The notes beneath the pieces were generated by a model. It did not search any database. It was not told where the DNA came from and was given only the letters and a program-made list of their open reading frames with translations. The translations under genes and the position numbers were made by a program. This document shows positions 43,701 through 63,009 of a stretch of DNA of 64,000 nt, piece by piece. The first letter of the stretch is position 1, and each line of letters opens with the position of its first letter. This DNA comes from Rhizophlyctis rosea (lineage: Eukaryota; Chytridiomycota; Chytridiomycetes; Rhizophlyctidales; Rhizophlyctidaceae): assembly GCA_027596075.1 (NCBI GenBank), contig JADGJC010000018.1, forward strand, positions 124,001-188,000, in the 5' to 3' direction.

Positions 43701-45521
43701 AGACCTTGATGCCATCATCAGGTGAATGGGCCGTCGTGGGTTCGACTCGGTATATTTGCAAGCCGAATGCCTATTGACTATGTGCTCCAAACTACAGTGA
43801 AAAACAACAACTACTGAACGAGCGTCAGGAGCAAAAAAGGGGGTTGGAGCAAGCAAGGTCGGAAGTGAAGAGGCAACTGGATGAATTGGCTCGCCAGCGG
43901 CAGGCGGCGCGGGTATGAGCTTGAAACAAGGATGTTCATGACTCCACATTGACCCAATGCGCAGACGAGATTACAAACTCTGGAACGTGAGGTGCGAAAC
44001 AGCGAGAACGTCATCAATCAAATCAATGAAACAATGCGGGTACGTCTGGATGACTTGCTCTTGACTTCAATCCCATCTCACTAAAGCCTACAGGAAGCGG
44101 AGCCGATCAACCTTGCTGAGCTTGAAGATGCGAAAATGGCAAGTGCTTACCCTAACCATGACACGGCTTGGACTTCTCTGAACATTTTGCAGGGTCAAGA
44201 TCGAGAGATTATGGATTTTGAGAGGCATTTGGAAATATTGGAGGGGCAAAAGCAGGAACTTTATGCAGCGCTGCAGCCTTTCGAGGAGCAGATAAAGCAA
44301 GCTAACCGCGAGCTCAAAGTATTGGGCGAAACGTTTGAGGGGAAAAAGGTGCGTGGCCAACCATGGACGACATTCTCAAAATCGTCGTCTAATGAAAAGA
44401 GGTTAGACTTTGATGGAAAATGCGGCCCAACGCTTGATCAAGTACAAGAGCGACCTTGCTCATTTTGAACAGCACGTCGAACAAGCGCAGCACAAAGCCG
44501 AAGAACTTCACAGGGCTTCCGAGCGGGCTGTTGAGGAGCTCCACTATTACACCCAAAAGGCTGAGGAATTTTCAGAGCGAGTACCAGTCAACAAGCCGGC
44601 GAAACATTATGAAGATGAGCTCAGCCGGCTGTACGCTCAATTGCGTGCACAGGGACGAGAGTAAGTTTACACACGTGCCTTCGCCCTTCCCAATTCTGCA
44701 TGTTCAATCGATCCATCGGCAGAAACGGAGATATTGAACAAGTCAGTGCGGAATTGCAGGAAAAGCTGACAGCTTACAACACGGCAAAAATGGAGATCAG
44801 GGATGCCAAGAGCTACAAGGAAGCATTGACCCATGCTCTGCATGAACGTCGAATCATCTACGAGGACTTCAAGAACAGCATCGCAGCCCGGGCGCGCGCT
44901 CACTTCTCCAGTTTGATGTCGAAGCGTGGTTACAACGGACAGTTGAAATTGGACTACGCGCAACGCACGCTGAACATTGTGGTATGTACAAGCGCCGTAT
45001 CTGCAGATATAGAATTTATGTTGAAGGCCGTATACTTTAGGTCAAAACAGAAGACCATGGTCAAGAAACGGGATCAAGCAGACGCGCTAAGGAAAAGGAT
45101 CCGAAAGCGTTATCAGGTGGAGAGAAGAGTTTCTCTACCGTTTGCCTCCTACTGTCATTGTGGGACTCGATGAATCCTCCTTTCCGGGCACTGGACGAAT
45201 TTGACGTGTTCATGGTAGCAAAACGCCTGCTCTTGCACCATTCATATCCATTGAGACTGAATAGATCCGTAGGATGCTGTGAATCGCCGCATGAGTATGA
45301 AGCTGATGCTGGAAGAAGCTCGAGGAAGGACCGACTGTCAATACGTCTTCATCACCCCTCAAAACATGGGGTAAGTCAATACTGTCTGAAAGCGTTTAGA
45401 TGGGCGCCATCTGATTGCTTGATACAGGCATTTCAAAGACTTGATGGCGTCAGATGTGAGTATCTTCAGGATGCCAGATCCAGAGCGCGGAGGGCTTTTC
45501 CAGACCCAACTAGAAGCTTGA
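40703..45521 (+). CDS. SMC6: SMC6, subunit of the SMC5/6 complex
   Basis: ATPase arm of the SMC5/6 complex for DNA repair and resolution of recombination intermediates. ATG 40703 opens an acidic, disordered N-terminus ([15 protein letters not shown]). The N-terminal ATPase half reads [13 protein letters not shown], then Walker A GQNGSGKSA, split by an intron after GQNG (41212-41275). The Q-loop region reads [14 protein letters not shown]. Coiled-coil exons rich in Gln/Glu/Lys follow, with the hinge near 43130-43740 ([20 protein letters not shown]). The second coiled coil leads to [20 protein letters not shown], signature [18 protein letters not shown], Walker [13 protein letters not shown], and the end FQTQLEA at TGA 45519-45521. 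About 17 introns. All ATPase motifs are intact. Confidence 0.95.
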
Positions 45522-45711
45522 TTCCGGTCCACAGCCTTTGTAATATGAAATATGTGTTGTAAATAGATTGCTTGCGAACTTGCATCCTTAGGAAAGGCCG
45601 GGTGTTAATCAGTTTGTGACCTGTGTGCAGCGCATGATGGATCACATGAGTATAATCGCGTTCTTCTTTCTTTACAAATTTACACTTTAATACAGTTTTT
45701 GTACCGCCCTA

Positions 45712-53168
<7,457 letters not shown>

Positions 53169-54224
53169 ATCTGTTGGATGGAGGGGAAAAAGTGTCAGAC
53201 TATGGCATATTGGGGCGATTCCATCGAGTCGTGGCATGGACAAATGCTCATAAATATCCATGTCCATCAAATGTGTATTTTTAATGACGGATACCATCAT
53301 AGGGTATCCATGACCAGCCTAGTATGGTCGCCAGTATGGATTCGGTTGATACGGAGATGCTCTCCTTCGCTGATTCCGCTTGCCCAGCTCTCCGTACTTC
53401 GCTATGCCTGTCAAAGCATTGTGATCTCTACAATGACACCGAAAGCATTCCTCCCTTCTTATATGCGACGACAGCACCGCAACCGACCACCTGGAAGTCA
53501 ACTCACAACTATCCCCCCACTCCCTCACTTTGGTGTCTCCGTCCACCATCGTCTCGGTGAATGCCGCCTGTCGTCAATGCTCACTGCTTACCTTTCTTTT
53601 GTTATTACCACCGACAGATAGTTGTTAAATACACACAATCTTCAAGTCGGGTATACTTTTGTCCAGCCTGTGAATCTGCACAATATCAGAAGCGGGAAAC
53701 GAATGTGCATTCAGCGGCACCCTCCGCTTGGGTTGGGTCTTCGTTTTTTTCCCGAAACACGCTTCGCTCATACTGCGGCCTGGCCATTATGAATCGGATG
53801 AAGCAATTACGCTGCTTTGCCACATCCCAGGGCACACACACCAAGCGAGACACGAGCTCCTTGTACGATCGACATGTGTCAAAGCCTGGTTTTTGGGCAA
53901 TCTGACTATTGTTCATAGTGCAATCGGTCATTTGCACCCGATTGGCGGGCCATAGTGGCAATGCATGATGATCTCATGGATGACATACATTTCAATTAGA
54001 GTATCAATGGACTTCTAGGGTAATATCAGATGGAAGATCACCGCTGGATGCCACAGATGCCATGTCAGTTGCCCATAGCAATTCGTGGATGCTTCGCATT
54101 TCAAAAGTCCATGGCATTGCCATACACAGCTTCATGGCGACATCACCAAAATTGATCAGTATGTACAAGGTCTATTTCTTACATACGTGTGCTACCTAAA
54201 CAGCGAAAGGTAGAAGGTGCTAAC
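53169..54224. other. Intergenic spacer upstream of the CHD gene
   Basis: About 1.05 kb containing the CHD promoter and the 3' region of the UFO1-like gene. Open frames up to 168 codons on the plus strand (53115-53621) overlap the CHD 5' end and have no recognisable similarity. No repeats or RNA genes found. Confidence 0.55.
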
Positions 54225-56710
54225 CTAATGCTCTACCTTACTTAATTCCAGCACATATTGCAGCTCCTCATCCTCCTCCCACTCCGGCCTCTGAACAACG
54301 GTGACTTTGGACGAAGAGCTTTGTCCGCGCTGAGGAGCCAAATGAGGGGATCGTTTCAGGAATTCCGCAGCTGCACCCTGGGGGGAACGAGGGCTGAAGT
54401 CCCTCGATGAGCTTGCGCTGCTGCCGTAGGTGTACCGAGTCCCAAGCCCACCCTCCTCCCAATCCTCCTCCCAATCATCCCGAGAACCGGAAGGCCCATC
54501 GCCATCCTCCTGACCTCCGCTTGATTCCTCCTGTGCAGCCTGTGCAGCCGATTCCAGTTCCAACCGCGACAGCTCCAGCGCCATCATCAAATCCCTATCA
54601 CTCTCCACCCTCTCATGCTCCTCCATAGATACCATTTCAGCATACCGCAATAGATCCTCCTCTGACATGTTATCTCCTAATTGCCCTCCCACACTCACAC
54701 CATTCACCCTCCGTTGCTGCAGGCTTCGATGCTCCGCCACCTCCCGCTCGTAATCCCTCTCCCAATTCAAATCCCGAACTTGATCGCGAATCTCAAGGAG
54801 TTGCTGTTTTGGTGTGTAATCGTTTGGTTGTGCGGGCCGATGCGCTCGGATGGGATTGCTTCCGGACTGCCGACGCGAATTGGCGGTTGTCCGATGTTTC
54901 CAGGCATTTTTCGACGCAGTCATCGCTTCGACCTCATGCTGCGGCGCAAAGTTCCACGTCTTGATATGATCCCCAAGGCCAGCCACAATGTAATACTCCC
55001 CAATTGATAAGCACCGTGCCACCTTCCGCCTATCAACGTTCCCTTGATTAAACCCGTGGTTACCGCCCTTCAGATGCCGGATCCCCAAGGTTCGCAAACA
55101 TCTTCCCGTCATCAAATCAAAAACCTTCAACCCTCCGTCGATCGACGCGCTCACTAGTTTGTAAGCATCTAACTGTATCTGACTAATACTAGCTGCATGT
55201 GCATCAATTGTTCGGAGGGGTCTAACACTTCCACTGCGAGCATCCTCTTGCAGTTCCCACATACAGACGGTCCCAGTCTCATCGCCGGTGACTAAGATGC
55301 TCGTATTGCGCTCGGAAACCCCCAAACTCAGCTTGTCCCAACTCGATGCCGTTATGGCTGCGGAATGCCCACCCACTAGTGTGCATTGCACTGATCCGGT
55401 TTGTATATCCAAGATTACAGGCTGTGCACCTTCCGCATAGACAATGAGCGCTCTGGAATTGGTAGGGTCCAAGTAGACCGCCTGCAACGCTGGCGACGTG
55501 GCAGCAATGGTTCGGCTCACTTCCGTAATGACTGCCGCCGGGGTTGCGTTGTCGATGTAACCCCCCAAATTGATATCCCATATGAGGATGGTACCCCCCT
55601 CTATTGCACCCACGGCGTTCTTTCTTGCGTTTACGGCAACGTGTGTTACAGGCCGCCCGTTGCCTACCAATCTGGTCAACATCAAGCAAGACTTGTCAAC
55701 AGTGAGAAGCCTTTTCCATACCGGCCAAAATATGCTTGCAACGCCCACTTGGTTCCCAAACCCGTACGTTCCCATCAACGCTACCCGTCACGAACATGCC
55801 GGTGTTGTTCGGAATCCAGGCCATACACGTGATGGCGCCCTCGTGAGAGACCGAGAAACGATTTACGGCTGCCGCAGATTTGTCTTTAAAACCGCTCAAA
55901 AACCCCACTTCTCCTGACGGAAATCCCACTGCGACCCGCGAGCTGCGACAATTGTCAATCGGAGTGAATTACAATTCTGACTTACAGCATCCGACTCACT
56001 TGTCAAGTATCAAAGCAGAAATATGAGTGGGGACATGGTCTTCATGCGAAAAAATCTGCCCCTTTTGGACCTGTAACATTCATTATGTAGTTGAAATGAA
56101 GTATTCATTATGTAGTTATGTTAAATGGGTTGTACCTTTCCGGTAAATGGGTTGCAGATTGCCACCATCCCTACACAAGGGATGTTGTCCATTAGCAAAG
56201 TCCTAGTTGATGACATGGCAAACTCAGGACACTTACCACCCCAAAGGGAACCCGCAAACATTCGTGCCTCACTTGCATCAACAAAGATTTGATCCACAGA
56301 GGCCACGCGCGGGTTGAATTGCATGATATGTTTCCCGCGTTGCCACTGCTTCGCAAGCCTGAACCGACGTAGATATTCACGTCGCCAAGGACATCCCTTG
56401 CACAGCCGACGGATAGGGACACCGCCAAAGTAGGTTTCGAAAGCTGAGCGCCAAAGCGTGTCGTCCGTCACCACTTGGTGCCATCGTTTGCAGATTTGAC
56501 TTGCGGTCTTCTGCTCGGCGCGCCACGTTCAGCGGCAGCTTCATGCAATGAGAACATTGCGCTTTCATACCATATCATTGGGCTCAAGGTTGGCAAGCAC
56601 CTGTATCAGCAGCTCGCTCGGTAGGACGGCTACACTGCATTTTCTGTCGTAGAGGGTAAGCTTTTACGGACGATGTGAACGCCGGGATTGACATACTGAG
56701 GTGGGGTCAT
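54225..56710 (-). CDS. F-box/WD40/UIM protein, UFO1-like
   Basis: Probable SCF substrate receptor. The F-box lies in exon 2 (about 56570-56633: VLPSELLIQVLANLEPNDM) and, after an intron, TASQICKRWHQVVTDDTLWR. A WD40 propeller follows, with ITCMAWIPNNTGMFVTGSVD, NVRVWEPSG, TILIWDINLGG, TSILVTGDETGTVCMWELQ and KLVSASIDGGLKVFDLMTGR. The last 170 residues carry three UIM-like motifs: EEDLLRYAEMVSMEEHER, DRDLMMALELSRLELES and DEELQYVLELSKVEH, the last at the very C-terminus (TAG 54225-54227). F-box + WD40 + C-terminal UIMs is the architecture of yeast Ufo1. The ATG at 56710 (MTPPQ) is tentative because its splice phase to the F-box exon is not resolved. Confidence 0.88.
56078..56117. repeat. Short direct repeat in an intron of the UFO1-like gene
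   Basis: ATTCATTATGTAGTT occurs at 56078-56092 and again at 56103-56117, period 25. It is a small tandem duplication in non-coding sequence. Confidence 0.8.
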
Positions 56711-57212
56711 CGTGTTTTGAAGGAGTCAGATGGAGCAGTGATGACGATATAAGAAAGTATGTATGCGCAAGGTGCGGCATGCGAGAATGGGAGACTCCAA
56801 GATGCAAGTGATTGGATTGGTTTTATGGTTGGGTATCGGAGATTTGGCAGAGGTGAAGTGACGAAACCTTCGCGGGGACCTTTCCTGTGGGTTGTGTATG
56901 GAGCACAAAGTATAGTCCACAACTCCCAAATCCAGGAGGGCGCGAGGCGGCATGCAGGCGGGCGATGGGAACAAACAACACAACATCCAATTTCATTTCC
57001 CTCCTTCGCTGTCTTATTACTTACCCGTCCATTTCGACCCTTTGTGTGAAGGACAACAGGACGCAATAGCAAGTAGAAGCTGCGTCGTTGCGTCGAACCG
57101 CATAGTCACTTTTCAGCTTGGTAAGCTTGCTCTTGAGACTTCGGCGCGTGTCACGGCACTGACTTCATCCGAAACACGCAATAGAACTCACCCACATTGA
57201 GGATTCTCAAGA
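56711..57212. promoter_or_regulatory. Divergent promoter, UFO1-like gene / septin gene
   Basis: About 500 bp between divergent starts. Frames up to 121 codons on the minus strand lack recognisable domains. No particular site is supported. Confidence 0.45.
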
Positions 57213-59003
57213 ATGCCTTTGGTAAGTACCTCAGCGAGCACGTACTATTGCCACAGAGTTGTTCTGACTTACGAATGATTGCTACAGGAATATGCTCTCC
57301 AACATATGGGTCGTTTCCCGGACCCGGGACCGTGGAAGCTACCCCGATCTCAAACCGTGCGGTTGAACGAGCCTTTGGGAATCAGTGATCTTCCCGTTCA
57401 ACGTGTGCGCCGGTCAAAGCGTCGCCCATACGTGTTCAACATTATGACGGCCGGTATGTTTCTGGCGGAAACACTTTGTGCCATAAGGAAAAACCCATCA
57501 TGTTTACACACGACTTTCTTCCGGTTGGCAGGAGAGTCTGGTTTGGGAAAAACTACGTTTATCAACACCCTTTTCAATGCGCCGCTGAAAGAGAACAAAC
57601 CCCAACGCAACCTTTCTGCGACACAGACAGTTGGAATTGAGCCCACCACCTACGGTTAGATCCTTGCATTGTTTACTATCCAACCATGCCCCATGATGTT
57701 GATCCCGCTACAGAGTTGAATGAGGATGGAGTAACCCTACACCTAACTGTCATTGACACACCCGGCTTTGGTGACCAACTCAACCGAGAAACCAAGTATG
57801 GTTACAATAGAAGACACTTTTTACAACATGATTAACTGATGAAATTTCCCAGCTTCCAGCCCATCATCGACTACATCGACACTCAATACGAAGCCTACTT
57901 GCAGGCGGAGCGGAGTCAGGAAATGCGCCGTAATATCAAGGACACTCGCGTCCATGCCTTGATCTACTTTGTCCCGCCTACCGGAATCAATGGGTATATA
58001 CTTTTCTACAACTGCTAGCTTCAATGCGAGGCGTGAAACTCATGACAATGCAGCCTCAAGGAGCTGGATATCGAATTTTTGCAGCGTTTGTGCACCAAGG
58101 TCAACGTCATTCCCGTCATTGCCAAGGCGGACACGCTGACAATTGAGGAAGCTACTGCCTTCAAAAAAGCGGTAAGTCAACAATGCTTTTGACATTATGG
58201 AATGTTTTCCAATCGCGATCCCGGATAGATTCTCCGCGACTTTGAGAGATATGACATTCGCATTTACCCGACCGCCCATGCCGAGGACCGTGAACAGTTG
58301 GTAGAGCTTGAGCGGCACATGCCGTTCGCCGTTGTTGCCAGTGACGACTTCGTTGATGTTGGTGGGAAGAAGGTCCGTGGACGTACTTACCGTTGGGGTG
58401 TCGTCGAAGGTATGCACACCGAATGAACGTTCCATTTGTGATCATGAGACGTTGAACATATGCGCTTTACAGTCGAGAACGAACAGCACAGTGACTTCGT
58501 CCACCTCCGTGAGCTCATCATCCGGTAACCCTTCATTGGAACCTTGCGCGTCCTTCTCTTCCTGGACTTACATAGGAGCTTTCCTCTAGCACAAACCTCC
58601 AAGACCTGATCGAGACCACCCACCTCATTCACTACGCCCAATTCCGCTCCTCCCGCATCCGCAGCAAAGGCCGTCCCGAGTCCTTCCTTGCCTGCGATGA
58701 GTTCTACGAATCGCGCATTGACAACGCCAAGAAGTCTTTGCAAGATGAGATGCAACGCAAGGAAGACGAGATGCGCCAGATGTTTGTTTCCAAAGTGCGG
58801 GAGAAGGAGGCCAGTCTCAGGGAGCGTGAAGAGTCTTTGGCTTTGAGGCGCCAGCAGATGATGGAGGAGTTGGAGAAGCTCAAGAGGCAGAATGACCAGG
58901 AGGAGCAGTCTTACCAGGAAGCGTGAGTTAATGATGTGGCTTCATTTTACATTGAATGTCAGGCTAACAATCGTCAAACAGTCTCCGGTCTAGGAGGGCG
59001 TAG
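57213..59003 (+). CDS. Septin GTPase
   Basis: Filament-forming GTP-binding protein of the cytokinesis and polarity scaffold. Exon 1 codes only MPL (ATG 57213, nine nucleotides) before a GTAAGT donor; exon 2 continues [20 protein letters not shown] polybasic lipid-binding stretch ([10 protein letters not shown]) precedes the P-loop, [16 protein letters not shown], which is split by an intron after MTAG. Switch II is [10 protein letters not shown] and the specificity motif AKADTLT. The septin unique element region reads [13 protein letters not shown]. The C-terminus is a heptad-rich coiled coil ([20 protein letters not shown]), ending ALRSRRA with TAG 59001-59003. Seven to eight short introns. 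The septin class (Cdc3, 10, 11 or 12) is not decided; the coiled coil argues against a Cdc10-like one. Confidence 0.95.
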
Positions 59004-59686
59004 ACGGTTTTCTGGGCCAGCTGATTGAATTCGCATAGAGTTACTATAGTTTTTTATTATTGCTTTTTTTTGTTTTAGTTTTTGTAGATGAGTGGAGTGC
59101 ATACACCTCTTCTGCTGTCAAATAGAATGGGATGTTATTAAGAAGGTCTGTACCAGACGATGGTGGAAGCGGTCAATTGGGCCAAGTCATTGCTACTTCC
59201 GAGAAGGTTGTCACAACTGTCCATATTCATAACGAGAAAGCCATTTGGGTTTCCAGAAGCAGTGGAGTTGTCGCAGAATGTTATTCAAAAACAGTGAGCG
59301 GATATCTGGCAATTTTTCCCGTGCGCCCGTCTTTTTCAAGAATGATGCTGTGACGGATGCTTGCCACACGTGCAAGGAATCATCATGAGCCAATCATGTG
59401 CCTCTTTGTCCAGAGTGTTTTCTTGTTGTGAGCCATGTTAATGATCCACCATTTTGCGTCTTTGTTGAGACGAAACATGGCATTATTGACCATCAATTTC
59501 ATTCCTACTGTACTTCTTCCCCGTAAGGCTTGCGCTGTTTTTTGTGCATTACTATGATGACTTCCACGCACTCATTCGAGGCGGTATATTTACATGCACA
59601 TTCAGGGTATACAATGATGAACCCAAAGTACAGGATTGATTTACAAAATGAAATATATCTAAAGATTATCAATTTTCGATTTGAAT
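59004..59686. other. Convergent 3' spacer, septin gene / histidine kinase gene
   Basis: 683 bp, AT-rich, between convergent stop codons. A T-rich run at 59050-59090 probably belongs to the septin terminator. Nothing coding is recognised. Confidence 0.5.
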
Positions 59687-61899
59687 CTACTTTTGAGAAG
59701 AGCGTTGACCAATTTTAGGTCTAGCTGTCCACGTGCTAAGTGCTGTCTGCAACGCCTTCATCGACACCGGTTTCGTTATGAAATCATCCATCCCAGCCTC
59801 CAAACACTGCTCTCTATGTCCCTCCATTGCATGAGCGGTCAAAGCTACTATTGGCATGTCCTTATTATCCTCCGACTGCCTCAGTATCCGCGTCGTCGAC
59901 CACCCGTCAAGATTCGGCATATCACAATCCATAAAAACCAAGTCGAATTTCTGTTTCCGGACTGCGGCCAACGCCTCGTTCCCATCATTCACTATCGCCG
60001 CCTCTATTCCCAACTTCTTCAACATGCTTTTGATGATGATTTGGTTGACGCCGTTATCCTCTGCTACCAGGACGCTTAATGATGACCTTCGTTCAACAGT
60101 CAAAGTAACCGTTGCCAACGATCCTCCGGTTTTCCCACCGCTTTCTGTTTTGTCCCCCTTCAGAAACGGTATAATCGCCCTAAACGTAGCGCCGTGGCCC
60201 TTCTCACTTTCGACCTCCAATCGTCCTCCCATCAGCTGCGTAAGTTTATGGCAGATAGAAAGCCCCAACCCCGTGCCACCGTACTTCCGTGATATCGACG
60301 CATCCTCCTGCGCATACTGGCCAAAAATATTCTGCATGAACTCTGAACTCAAGCCTGGTCCGGTGTCGGTGATGGTGATACTGACAGTTTCTGTTGTTTG
60401 TGATGTTGAAGTGGATGTGATGGCGACTGATATGCTGCCCTTTTTGGTGAATTTGATGGCGTTGTAGAGCAGGTTCGTAATGATTTGTTGGACCTTTGTG
60501 GGGTCTCCGAAAAGGGCAGTTGGTACTGGTGCCGCTACGGTGGAGTGGACCTGGACGTTGGACGTTGTAAGGGAAAGGCGGCTGGTCTGGACAATGTCAT
60601 CCACCAGGCGTCGGATGTCCATCTCAACCGACTCCAACTCCATCTTCCCAGCATTCAACTTCGACAGATCTAGGATTTCGTTCACGATTTTCAGTAGCAT
60701 CTTCCCGGATTGCTTCAAAAGCTGCAGGTAAGGCCGGTGCGCTTCCGTGATAGTGTCTGAGAGGACCAAATCTGCCATCCCGATGATCCCATTGAGTGGA
60801 GTGCGGACCTATATGAAAGAACTATGAGATACGATCAACTCCTCAGTGTTATAAGATACATGAGCTTACCTCGTGTGACATATTTGCCAGGAACGCAGTG
60901 TTGATCTCCAGCGCCCGTTTGGCATCCTCCGCTTGCCTATTGGCTTCCTCCCGGATCTTACTATCGGTCACATCAATCGATATCGCAACCATCCCTGTGA
61001 TAGTCCCATCATCTTCTCGTACCGGCGAGTAAACCGATTCAAACCATCGGTTCGCCGGCGCCCAATGACTTCCTGCAGCAAATACCTCCCCATTCAACGC
61101 CCGTGTAATGTACCCCCGCAAGATGGGATCATCCTCGGTCTCCTTCATCATGTCCCTCCCTACCATTTCATCATCCGCCAGCCGCGCCCTCATCAACGCT
61201 CTGCCCCTTGACATGTCATTCTTCCAATTTTTGTCACAACCCCACGCCACAATGGGAAGGTTCTCGAGGAAGATGTTGAACTGTGTCTGGGTGAACTGCG
61301 CCTTCATGAGTGCTATCTTTTGATCGTGAACGTCCAGGCCCGTTCCACACCACCTGAGCAATCGACCGTTGATGTCGCAATAGGGAAAGATGCGGATGAG
61401 ATGCCAATGTGCTTCGCCCGATCCGTTCACGAGCCGTGCTTCCGTCTGGAACTCCGTTCCCTCCTTCACAGCCTTATTCCATAGCCTCGTACATCGCTCC
61501 CTATCCTCAGCCGCCAAAAATGAGACCCATTCCCGATGGACTGCTTTGCGATCGGATGACGTGTATTCGCACCAACGCGCATTGTAGAAGTTTGCGGTTC
61601 CGTCTGGTGTTGAGCTCCATACGATGAAGGGTACAGAATTGCCCAGTTGCTCGAAGACGTTTGCCTCAATATCGGACTCGAAAGTGGAGAGGCGGTAGTG
61701 GGTATCACGAGCACGTTTCGCGTCTTCGATGGCAGCCGCTTGATCTTCCTTTTTGTATCTAATGAAAGGGTAAGCAAACGCATAGCTAAACAACAAAGCA
61801 CAATGCACGGACATACACTGCGAAATATTTCCGCTCGCGTTCTGGCATGAAAGCTTTTAGTTCTTCAAGCAGCCCGGTATCTGATATGATATCCGACAT
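59687..61899 (-). CDS. Hybrid sensor histidine kinase, PAS-HisKA-HATPase-REC
   Basis: Fungal hybrid histidine kinase feeding a phosphorelay. Three exons start at ATG 61899 (MSDIISDTGLLEELKAFMPE). A PAS domain (VPFIVWSSTPDGTANFYNAR to LLRWCGTGLDVHDQK) is followed by a second, shortened PAS-like part (FLENLPIVAWGCDKNW; WFESVYSPVREDDGTITGMV). The His box reads FLANMSHE, intron, VRTPLNGIIG. The ATPase part has LLYNAIKFTKKG (N box), ITDTGPGLSSEF (G1), YGGTGLGLSICHKL (G2). The receiver domain has LVAEDNGVNQ, phospho-acceptor Asp in LVFMDCDMPNLDGW, and FITKPVS. No membrane span or signal peptide, so it is cytosolic. The PAS domains suggest sensing a small ligand, redox or light-related cue; which cannot be told. 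Stop 59687-59689. Confidence 0.95.
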
Positions 61900-62362
61900 T
61901 CTTGGTGATAAGTGAAAATCAGTTTGTGAAAACAAGAGTGCTAAGTGCACGACCTGTCCAAGTCAAAGCTCATCACTTCGCAACCCGAGATCCGACTGCA
62001 GAGTAGGGCACCAAGAGGTGCAGCGAAAACCTCTCCTGGCAAGGGCCCACCTAGATGGAGAAGCATGTGAAGATCCAGGCCATGGCCGATTTTTGTTTGG
62101 TGCATCGCGTGCCTCGTCCGATCTGGTGGCACGCGACGCGGTCAAGATCAATTGACCGAAAGAGCGGAACGACGCGTCAGATCACAACCCTTGGCACATA
62201 CATATGCCCTGGGTCCTGTTGATGGGCTGTGACTCATCATCTCATTGGGGCATTCCAGGCTCTCCAGGCTCGATACAGGGCTCGATGTTGATCCCTTCAA
62301 CTCCTTCATAAGTTTCAGAACAAATTCTTTTTCTACTGATCCTTGAAGTGCAATTTCCACAA
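61900..62362. other. Divergent spacer, histidine kinase / small membrane protein
   Basis: 463 bp between two start codons. Minus-strand frames up to 74 codons have no recognised similarity. No operator is identified. Confidence 0.5.
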
Positions 62363-62707
62363 ATGACGACAACGAGTAAACCGGGTCCGAGTTTCGCCGT
62401 CAAAGTCAGTGAATGAATAGAATCTGCATGTGGACAACCTGTACTCATCGTCCATTAGCTTGCTGCAGCGACAGTCGTCGCCTTGGGTGTAAGCTGGGGT
62501 GTGAGCAAATACTTGCAAAGACTACGTGACGAGGAAATTCGAAAAAATATGAAAATCGGCGCAATCTACACTGACGAGAAGATTTTGGAAGAGTACGGTT
62601 GCTTTAAGCTCGCGTCGAGTTTGCAGAACTCCTATCTAACCTGCGCTAAACCAGTTGGCGGAAAGACCGGGAAGCGAAAGCGGCGCAAGGAGGAGCTTAA
62701 AACATGA
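62363..62707 (+). CDS. Small single-pass membrane protein of unknown function
   Basis: Two exons. Exon 1 (ATG 62363) encodes MTTTSKPGPSFAVK, then a GTCAGT donor; the TTAG acceptor at 62458 keeps phase 0 and exon 2 begins LAAATVVALGVSWGVSKYLQ, a single hydrophobic span. A charged segment follows (RLRDEEIRKNMKIGAIYTDE), then KILEEYGCFKLASSLQ and a strongly basic C-terminus (GGKTGKRKRRKEELKT). The product is about 93 residues. Size, one N-terminal span and a basic tail resemble small mitochondrial inner-membrane assembly or accessory factors, but no family was recognised, so this is only a suggestion. Confidence 0.6.
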
Positions 62708-63009
62708 AATTCATATTCCATGGTCTGGATTGATTATTTCCTAGTCGAATAGCAAATACCCCTGATTTTCCATGAGCAAGGTAAGGCCTTGCCGCACCTT
62801 CACAGCATGGAGCTCCCTGATTTGATTCCATCTGCACAATTTACAGTCCCTCCCTGCCCAGCCATAAAGTTTTGTCCAATAAAGATATACAATCATTTCC
62901 ATTCAATCACAAATAAAAACGAAAACAATCACAACAATTTGCGGTTCCTTCGCCCCCATTTCATTGTTCATTCTCACTCATTTCCATTTCCACAACCAAC
63001 CACCACCAC
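62708..63009. other. Convergent 3' spacer
   Basis: 302 bp between convergent stop codons. The middle (62870-62945) is A-rich with AATAAA-like words (CCAATAAAG near 62880, AAATAAAAA near 62911), consistent with polyadenylation regions. Confidence 0.5.

Noticed and set aside
43730..43760. GGGTTCGACTC word resembling a tRNA T-loop
   Set aside because: Lies in an SMC6 intron, has no 5-bp T-stem and no acceptor partner.
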